Of a stretch of DNA of 64,000 nucleotides, positions 57,945 to 64,000 are shown in pieces. Source of the stretch: Candidatus Bathyarchaeota archaeon B24 (GTDB lineage: Archaea > Thermoproteota > CALKCG01 > B24); NCBI GenBank assembly GCA_001593865.1, contig LUCB01000005.1, positions 1 to 64,000 of the forward strand, read 5' to 3'. Within the stretch, counting starts at the first letter, position 1, and each line of letters begins with the position of its first letter. Both the position numbers and the translations under genes were made by a program. Under the pieces are notes generated by a model, which made no database searches, had not been told where the DNA came from, and saw only the letters and a list, made by a program, of their open reading frames with translations.

Positions 57945-59294
57945 GTGTCAAGATTGAGAAGCCTAAGGTTGAAGAACTGCAGGGTCTTCTACAGGGGATC
58001 CATAGTCGACGATGCTGAGCTCCTCATAGAAAACGGACGTATAAAAGAAGTCTCGAGGTTAAGTATCCGGAAACCCGTAGACGAGACCTTCGATTTAAAG
58101 GGTTTACTCATCATACCGGGGCTCATAGACGTTCACGTCCATCTCAGAGGGTTGAACCTAGCCTATAAGGAAGACTACGACACGGGCACCATGGCCGCGG
58201 CGTCAGGCGGCGTCACGACGGTTCTCGACATGCCTAACACCGACCCGCCTACGGTAGACTTAGAGTCTCTCGACCTTAGGATAAAAGCCGCCGAGCCTAA
58301 ACTCTATGCTAACGTCGGCTTCTACAGCTTTGTGCCAGAGGAGTTGACAGAGGTCTCCGAACTAGCCGAGGCGGGTGTGTTTGGTTTTAAGCTCTTCATG
58401 CATAGAAGGATGCCTGGTTACAGGTTTGAAACCCTAGAGGACTTGAAGGATATTTTGAAAGCAGTCGGCGAAGTAGGCCTACCGCTCCTCGTGCACGCAG
58501 AAGATAGAGGGCTCCTCGAAACCGTTAGGTCTGAAAACCCTGACGGCGGCTTAGAGACGTTCGAGAAGGCCCTATCTGAAGAGTCTGAAGAGAAGGCCGT
58601 TAAAACCGTTTTAGAAGCTTTGGAGGCTGTTAAAAAAGCTAGGGTACACTTCTGCCACGTAAGCTCCATAGGTGCTCTCAGGCTTATAGAGGCGGCTAAG
58701 GCCTCGGGCTTACCTGTCAGCTGCGAAGCCACCCCTCACCACTTGCTGTTGACCAGAGAAGTCTACGAGAGGCTGGGGTTTTATGGGCTTGTAGACCCAC
58801 CTCTAAGGTCTAAGGAAAGCTCTGAAGCCCTATGGTCAGCCGTCGAACACGGTGTAGTAGACTGCATAGCGACCGACCACGCTCCGCATACGTTGGAGGA
58901 GAAGACCGTCGGAGGGCTTTGGAGTCTCAAAACCGGCTTCCCAGGCCTAGAGACGCTTCTACCGTTGATGCTGGACTGCGTGAATAAGGGCAGTCTCTCC
59001 CTATCTGAGCTTGTCAGGCTCACCGCTCACAACCCGGCTAGGCTCTTCAGGATAGCGGATAGGGGCTGTATCGAGGTGGGGTATTGGGCCGACCTGACGG
59101 CTGTAGACTTGAAGAAGGAGGCGATAATAGATCCGTCAAGCTTTAAGTCTAAGGCTAAGCACAGCCCCTTCGAAGGCTGGAGGGTTAGGGGTGTTCCAGA
59201 GACGGTTTTCGTGAACGGTGAGCTCGTTCTTCTAGACGGCGAGGTCGTATGCGGTCCCGGGGTCGGTAGGGTGCTTAGACCGGGGGTTTCTTAG
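57945..59294 (+). CDS. pyrC: Dihydroorotase
   Basis: LIIPGLIDVHVHLRGLNLAYKEDYDTGTMAAASGGVTTVLDMPNT; CIATDHAPHTLEEK. Confidence 0.93.
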   Translation: MSRLRSLRLKNCRVFYRGSIVDDAELLIENGRIKEVSRLSIRKPVDETFDLKGLLIIPGLIDVHVHLRGLNLAYKEDYDTGTMAAASGGVTTVLDMPNTDPPTVDLESLDLRIKAAEPKLYANVGFYSFVPEELTEVSELAEAGVFGFKLFMHRRMPGYRFETLEDLKDILKAVGEVGLPLLVHAEDRGLLETVRSENPDGGLETFEKALSEESEEKAVKTVLEALEAVKKARVHFCHVSSIGALRLIEAAKASGLPVSCEATPHHLLLTREVYERLGFYGLVDPPLRSKESSEALWSAVEHGVVDCIATDHAPHTLEEKTVGGLWSLKTGFPGLETLLPLMLDCVNKGSLSLSELVRLTAHNPARLFRIADRGCIEVGYWADLTAVDLKKEAIIDPSSFKSKAKHSPFEGWRVRGVPETVFVNGELVLLDGEVVCGPGVGRVLRPGVS

Positions 59295-59296
59295 CT

Positions 59297-59776
59297 TTGG
59301 ATGAGGTTTTCGTGGTGGATGCTATGCTCGGGAGAACTGCTAGATGGCTTCGGATACTTGGCTTGAACGTGCTCTACGACCCTTCCTGGAGCGATGACCG
59401 TCTGCTTGAGGTTGCCTTAAGGCTTAACGCTACGGTGCTTACGAGGGATAGGGAGCTTGCAAGCAGGGCAGCGTCTATGGGTCTAAGCGTCTTAGAAGTC
59501 TCTGGTAAAAGCGAGACCGAGAGGATGCGCTTCCTTATCAAAAAGCTCGGTTTAAGGCCGGTTATAGACCCGTCCAGAAGTAGGTGCCCTGTCTGCAACG
59601 GCTCCCTCAGAGAGGTCTCTAAAGAGGATGTTTCACACCTTGTTCCAGAAGGGGTTTTACGTAGACAAGAGAGGTTCTGGATATGTGTAGAATGTGGGAA
59701 GGTTTACTGGCTCGGCTCCCATTTCAGGAACATGAAGAAGTTCCTCGAAAGATGCGTGAATGAGGCCGGTACGTGA
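59297..59776 (+). CDS. Mut7-C RNase domain protein (PIN-like plus zinc ribbon)
   Basis: FVVDAMLGRTARWLRILGLNVLYD, TVLTRDREL, CPVCNGSL...CVECGKVYWLGSHFRNM. Confidence 0.9.
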   Translation: MDEVFVVDAMLGRTARWLRILGLNVLYDPSWSDDRLLEVALRLNATVLTRDRELASRAASMGLSVLEVSGKSETERMRFLIKKLGLRPVIDPSRSRCPVCNGSLREVSKEDVSHLVPEGVLRRQERFWICVECGKVYWLGSHFRNMKKFLERCVNEAGT

Positions 59777-59791
59777 TCAAGCATGGAAGAC

Positions 59792-60358
59792 CTACTTCTC
59801 CATCTCCTCTAAGCAGTCTCTACACACAAACCTGCCGTTTCTAAAGGTGAGTATGTCGCTCCATTGACCGCATATTTCGCAGTAGCCTACGGCCGTCTGG
59901 GCATACCCAGGTATGACCGTAGCCTCCTCTATACGAGCCTTCTCGTATATCATCTCTATAAGCTCAGGTGTGATGGTGGTTATGTCCCTGGAGGAGACTA
60001 TGCCCACCAGTCTACCCTTATACATGACACCCAATCTCTTAACACCGTATCGGCTCATCAGCTTAGCGGCGTCTGTTATGTTCGCGGTGGGGTCTATGGT
60101 TATCAGCGGCTGGCTCATAACCTCGCCGGCTTTAACCTCATAAGGGTTCAGGTTCTTAGCGACAACCCTCTTGATGATATCCATATCCGTTATTATGCCT
60201 AGGGGTCTACCCCTCCTATCCGTTATGATAACGCTTCCTACGTCGTTGAGGTCCATTATCTTAGCGACCTCAACGATGTTCTCGTCGACCCTAGCCGTTA
60301 TGACAGGGCTAGACATTATCGCCTGAACCTTCATCTTCAAATCCATGATTTCACCCAT
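59792..60358 (-). CDS. CBS domain pair protein with C-terminal zinc ribbon
   Basis: VQAIMSSPVITARVDENIVEVAKIMDLNDVGSVIITDRRGRPLGIITDMDI; C-terminal CEICGQW...CRDC. Confidence 0.92.
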   Translation of the reverse strand: MGEIMDLKMKVQAIMSSPVITARVDENIVEVAKIMDLNDVGSVIITDRRGRPLGIITDMDIIKRVVAKNLNPYEVKAGEVMSQPLITIDPTANITDAAKLMSRYGVKRLGVMYKGRLVGIVSSRDITTITPELIEMIYEKARIEEATVIPGYAQTAVGYCEICGQWSDILTFRNGRFVCRDCLEEMEK

Positions 60359-62326
60359 CTAACCATCCTCCAAAACTCCACCGCTCCCAGGTATAACCCT
60401 ATAAACTTCATCAATAGGTAGCACTACTCTTCTTAAAACCTTTTTCGAAACCATGCGTTCAAGCCTCTTCTTAACCTTCTCGGCTAACCTTCGCTTATCC
60501 ACGTTACCAGGTCTTAAGATGACATATGCGTCAAGCCACCCCTTAACAGCGTCCTCGGAACCGACGAGAATCCTAACCCCGTCCCCTTCGACCCTGACGC
60601 CTAGACACAGCCTCAGTGGAACGTTGTGCAAATAGTTCTTACGTCCTCTAACCATGAAGCTTCCACGAGCTAGGTACTCGCCGGAGGGTGCTTTCTTCGA
60701 AACCTGCTCGGGTTTAACGTAGAAGACGTCTAAGCTAGCTAATCCATCACTCCAAGCCCTACTGTAGCATGCCGTGAAAACCGCGGCCTCTTTCAAAGCC
60801 TCGGCCGTGGCTTCACGCGTTCCTGTCTTAAGAAGGACGAACGGGGAGCCCCTATAGTCGGCGTGAAACACCAAGTCCCTAGGCTCCATATACCTGTTTA
60901 TGAGTAGCTCGTTCGTGGACGCGTCTTTTCCACCCACGATTAGAAACCCCTCTCTCGTGAACGTGTATCTAAACCTCTCGTACCATGCTCCGACCCTCTT
61001 AGGCCGTAAAACCTCCTCTTCGGCTTTAAGCCGCTCGACGCGTTTCTCAACCTCCTTCATGGCCTCTCTTACACGTTTAGCTTTCTCCTCCGCCTCCTTA
61101 GCTAGCCTATAATAGCTCGAAGCGTTTTCGGCCGGGCTTAGCCTCGTATCGAGTTTAAACCTAACCCCCCATCCCTCCACGTGTATGACCTTACCACCCA
61201 TATCGGTTCCAAGAAGCTTAAACCCCTCCCTCTGAAACTCGTCTTTGAGCTTTTCCTCCGCCGCCTCGACCCCTAGGTCTTCCACCATCTCCTTGAACGC
61301 CGGTAGAAGCCTATGAAGGACGTGAAGCTTAGTCATCAAGAGCTCACCGACTCTTCTAAACGTCTCAGCCTGTTTGGTGAGCTTCGAGAGGCTCTCCCTC
61401 TGCTGAGTTAAAATCCTACTAACTCGCTCGGCCTCGGCTTTAAGCCTCCGCTCCTCCTCTAGGGCTTTCTCGTAAAGCTCAAGCTCGGTAAAATACGTAT
61501 CAACGGTCTCCCCGAAGCTTTTGTAGAAGCTGGCCTTAAACCCCTTATACATGGTAAGCGGTACCGGTGAAAAATCCACCAATACACCTTCATCATCTCT
61601 GTAAACCACCGGCTTCAGGGGCTTCTCGAAAACCTCTCTGAGAAACGACTTCAAGTTTTCATAGACCTTCTCCAAAGCATCCTCACCGTCGAATTTGCTT
61701 GGACGTATCGATGGATCCACCCCGGCTCTCAGAAGAACCTCTTCGGCGTACGGCGGAGGTAAGCCCGTGGCCCTCGATAAAGCCCTTTGAAGGTTTCTTG
61801 AACCTATGCCCTTTACTGCACTGAGGTCGTTTAGGGTCACCTCTCTAGGGTCTTTCAACACCGGTGGATACTCGTAAACGGTTTTGGGCTGAACGGTTCT
61901 ATCCTTCGACACGATCCTACGCATCACAGCCCTCACCACGTTGTTCTTATCCGTCAAGATCACGTTTCCAGCTCCGAAAAGCTCGAGGATGAGCTTACTC
62001 TCTCCACGCCCACCTAGGAGATGGATCACCACGATCCTCTCCAACCCCCGTTGCTCGATTCTAGTGATTTTTAAACCAGATACGTGCTTGCGAAGTAGCA
62101 TCGCGAAGGAACGTGGCTTCAGAGGTTTAACCTTCTCGAAACCTGTTAGGTATAATGCCCTCCCAGGTTTAACCACCAGCTCCCTGGATACGCCTGAACG
62201 TTTAAGCTTGAACACGAGCTCATCGTCAAGCATGTAGACGTTATCTACATACGCGTCTTCGACTATATCCCTACTCTCCGCTAGCAGAACCGCTATGTCC
62301 ACTCCGTTCATACGGTCTCTAGGCAT
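60359..62326 (-). CDS. rqcH: RqcH/NFACT ribosome quality-control protein
   Basis: NFACT-N KVKPLKPRSFAMLLRKHVSGLKI, coiled coil, NFACT-R GGKDASTNELLINRYMEPRDLVFHADYRGSPFVLLKTG. Confidence 0.92.
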   Translation of the reverse strand: MPRDRMNGVDIAVLLAESRDIVEDAYVDNVYMLDDELVFKLKRSGVSRELVVKPGRALYLTGFEKVKPLKPRSFAMLLRKHVSGLKITRIEQRGLERIVVIHLLGGRGESKLILELFGAGNVILTDKNNVVRAVMRRIVSKDRTVQPKTVYEYPPVLKDPREVTLNDLSAVKGIGSRNLQRALSRATGLPPPYAEEVLLRAGVDPSIRPSKFDGEDALEKVYENLKSFLREVFEKPLKPVVYRDDEGVLVDFSPVPLTMYKGFKASFYKSFGETVDTYFTELELYEKALEEERRLKAEAERVSRILTQQRESLSKLTKQAETFRRVGELLMTKLHVLHRLLPAFKEMVEDLGVEAAEEKLKDEFQREGFKLLGTDMGGKVIHVEGWGVRFKLDTRLSPAENASSYYRLAKEAEEKAKRVREAMKEVEKRVERLKAEEEVLRPKRVGAWYERFRYTFTREGFLIVGGKDASTNELLINRYMEPRDLVFHADYRGSPFVLLKTGTREATAEALKEAAVFTACYSRAWSDGLASLDVFYVKPEQVSKKAPSGEYLARGSFMVRGRKNYLHNVPLRLCLGVRVEGDGVRILVGSEDAVKGWLDAYVILRPGNVDKRRLAEKVKKRLERMVSKKVLRRVVLPIDEVYRVIPGSGGVLEDG

Positions 62327-62390
62327 CTCTGTTGATGGGAGAGGGAAAGCAATGCTTAAAGGTTTCTACCTGGTTAAAGTCTCCTAGCCG

Positions 62391-62639
62391 ATGAAGCTCA
62401 AGACGATCTACTGGATACGCTTCGGACTTGCATTAGCCGTGGCGTTGTTATCTGGTTTTCTGAGGATATGGGGCTTACCTGGGGTTTCGCTAGCCATACT
62501 AGTCTACGTGCTGAGCCATGGAGTTTTCAGAACCCTAGCCGAGGATGTGGAGCGTAAAAAGGTCTTGCTCGAAGGTATAGGCACGTATTTCCTAGTGTGG
62601 CTTACCGTGTGGACGATCCTCTACAACTTTCTAAGATAG
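62391..62639 (+). CDS. Small membrane protein of unknown function
   Basis: 82 aa with hydrophobic segments; 9-bp convergent overlap with the next gene. Confidence 0.6.
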   Translation: MKLKTIYWIRFGLALAVALLSGFLRIWGLPGVSLAILVYVLSHGVFRTLAEDVERKKVLLEGIGTYFLVWLTVWTILYNFLR

Positions 62640-62999
62640 CTTCTCTCTATCTGCGTTCAGATGTTCCAAAACCGTGTTTAAGAGGTCTAGCCAGCATCTA
62701 AAATACCCCTTCTCGTAATCGTCTAGAAAAGGCTGGTCAAGCTTCAGAACCTCTTTAAACCTAACCTCGTATTTCTTGACGAACCTCTCCTCGAGGAGGC
62801 TTCTATACGCGTAGGGTTTATCTCCTCCCCTCATCGATAGGAGCACACCGTTCATGGCGTTCAGGTAGCCGAGCTCCCACTCAGAGAGCTCAGACTGGCT
62901 CAGCTCCTTGATTATCGGCTCGGCTTTGCTATACTCACCCCTAACCACGTGGTCGAAAAACCTCTTCACAAGCTCGTCGTCTAGGGGCAAGGTAATCAC
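62631..62999 (-). CDS. Conserved-looking helical protein co-oriented and overlapping with radA
   Basis: 122 aa; start codon overlaps the radA stop by 4 bp. Confidence 0.65.
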   Translation of the reverse strand: MITLPLDDELVKRFFDHVVRGEYSKAEPIIKELSQSELSEWELGYLNAMNGVLLSMRGGDKPYAYRSLLEERFVKKYEVRFKEVLKLDQPFLDDYEKGYFRCWLDLLNTVLEHLNADREKLS

Positions 63000-63997
63000 T
63001 TCCTCCTAGGTGGCTCCTCGACATCTTCGACACCGTTCTCCGTGATCTTGAATATCGCTTCTCCCTCTGGAAGATACGGGCTCGATACGAGCCTCGCGAT
63101 CCTAACGTTCCCCTTAGCGGCCTTCTTGAGGTATATTCTCGTGTGGCTTGTATGGGCCACTATATGCCCTCCGACGGCTTGAACAGAGTCTCCGAAGAAA
63201 ACATCTGGTCTCGACATGACTTGGTTAGTGACGACCGCTACGAGGTTGAAGACCCTCGCCAACCTGAAGAGCCGGTGCAGATGCTTGTTAAGCTTCTGCT
63301 GTCTCTCAGCCAGCATCTCCCTCCCTAGGTATTCGCTTCTGAAGTGTGCCGTAAGGGAGTCGACGACTATGAGCTTGACATCGTTCTCCTTGATTATCCT
63401 GTCGCACCGCTCCAGTAGAAGCATCTGGTGGTCTGAGTTGAATGCCTCAGCGTATATTATCCGTTTAACCACCTGTTCAGGGTCTAAACCTCTGAACTTA
63501 GCCATCTGGACGATCCTCTCGGGGCTGAACGTATGCTCCGTGTCTATGTATAAGGCCGCGCCCTCTAGCCCCCCTCTCTCATAAGGGAGCTGGACGTTTA
63601 CGCATAGCTGGTGGCACAGCTGGCTTTTACCGCTACCGTAGGCGCCGAAGAACTCGGTGATCGTCTGGGTGTCCAACCCTCCTCCCAGAAGCTCGTCGAG
63701 GGCTTGGCTACCGGTCGTGAGCTTCTTGACGTTAAGCCTCTCCTTGAGAAGCTCATCCGCTGTGACGAACTGCACAGATATCGAGTCCCTAGCGATCGAT
63801 ATTATCTTAGCCGCCTGCTTCTCACCTAACCCGGCGAGGGTAAGCTCTTTAACCGTGGCCGTGGCCAGAGACTCGACCGTGTGATAGCCGAGCTCCCTGA
63901 GCTTAGAAGCCGTAGCCGGACCTATACCTGGTATATCCTCGATACTCTCGAAGCGTCTCTTAGGGCCTTTAGACAACTCAACCGTCATCTTTCCCAT
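62996..63997 (-). CDS. radA: DNA repair and recombination protein RadA
   Basis: [25 protein letters not shown] Hh[24 protein letters not shown] Walker [36 protein letters not shown]. Confidence 0.97.
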   Translation of the reverse strand: MGKMTVELSKGPKRRFESIEDIPGIGPATASKLRELGYHTVESLATATVKELTLAGLGEKQAAKIISIARDSISVQFVTADELLKERLNVKKLTTGSQALDELLGGGLDTQTITEFFGAYGSGKSQLCHQLCVNVQLPYERGGLEGAALYIDTEHTFSPERIVQMAKFRGLDPEQVVKRIIYAEAFNSDHQMLLLERCDRIIKENDVKLIVVDSLTAHFRSEYLGREMLAERQQKLNKHLHRLFRLARVFNLVAVVTNQVMSRPDVFFGDSVQAVGGHIVAHTSHTRIYLKKAAKGNVRIARLVSSPYLPEGEAIFKITENGVEDVEEPPRRK

Positions 63998-64000
63998 GAG

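Overview
This 64 kb window is archaeal chromosome. Supporting evidence: aEF1-beta next to a Zn-ribbon protein, RadA, TruD, RqcH, PRPP synthetase, archaeal-type TPI, methenyl-H4MPT cyclohydrolase (mch), TATA-box promoters, and tRNA genes with bulge-helix-bulge introns. The lineage is probably TACK or Bathyarchaeia-like, but that is inference. Most of the window is dense core and metabolic genes. There are three tRNA genes: Leu-GAG and Leu-CAA, both with canonical 37/38 introns, and Val-GAC. I saw no rRNA, CRISPR array, transposase or integrase. The regions most worth following up are: (1) the left edge, with a truncated secreted protein carrying a SipW/TasA-like signal peptide, a DUF5305-like anchor and several small winged-helix genes; (2) a lower-GC island at about 4.0-8.65 kb encoding an HTH-CDF transporter-HTH fusion, a papain-PKD surface protease and an internally duplicated secreted protein; (3) a three-gene ABC system whose middle gene is a 1073-aa repeat ectodomain; (4) an ABC exporter with a possible PH-like N-terminus plus a DUF1854 partner; (5) a small Cren7-like zinc-ribbon gene whose promoter carries TCCATGATGGA-type operators at exact 19-bp spacing; (6) a repeated 15-mer and inverted repeat in front of a ubiquitin-like MoaD/ThiS/SAMP gene. 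All product calls come from reading the translations. No database search was run.
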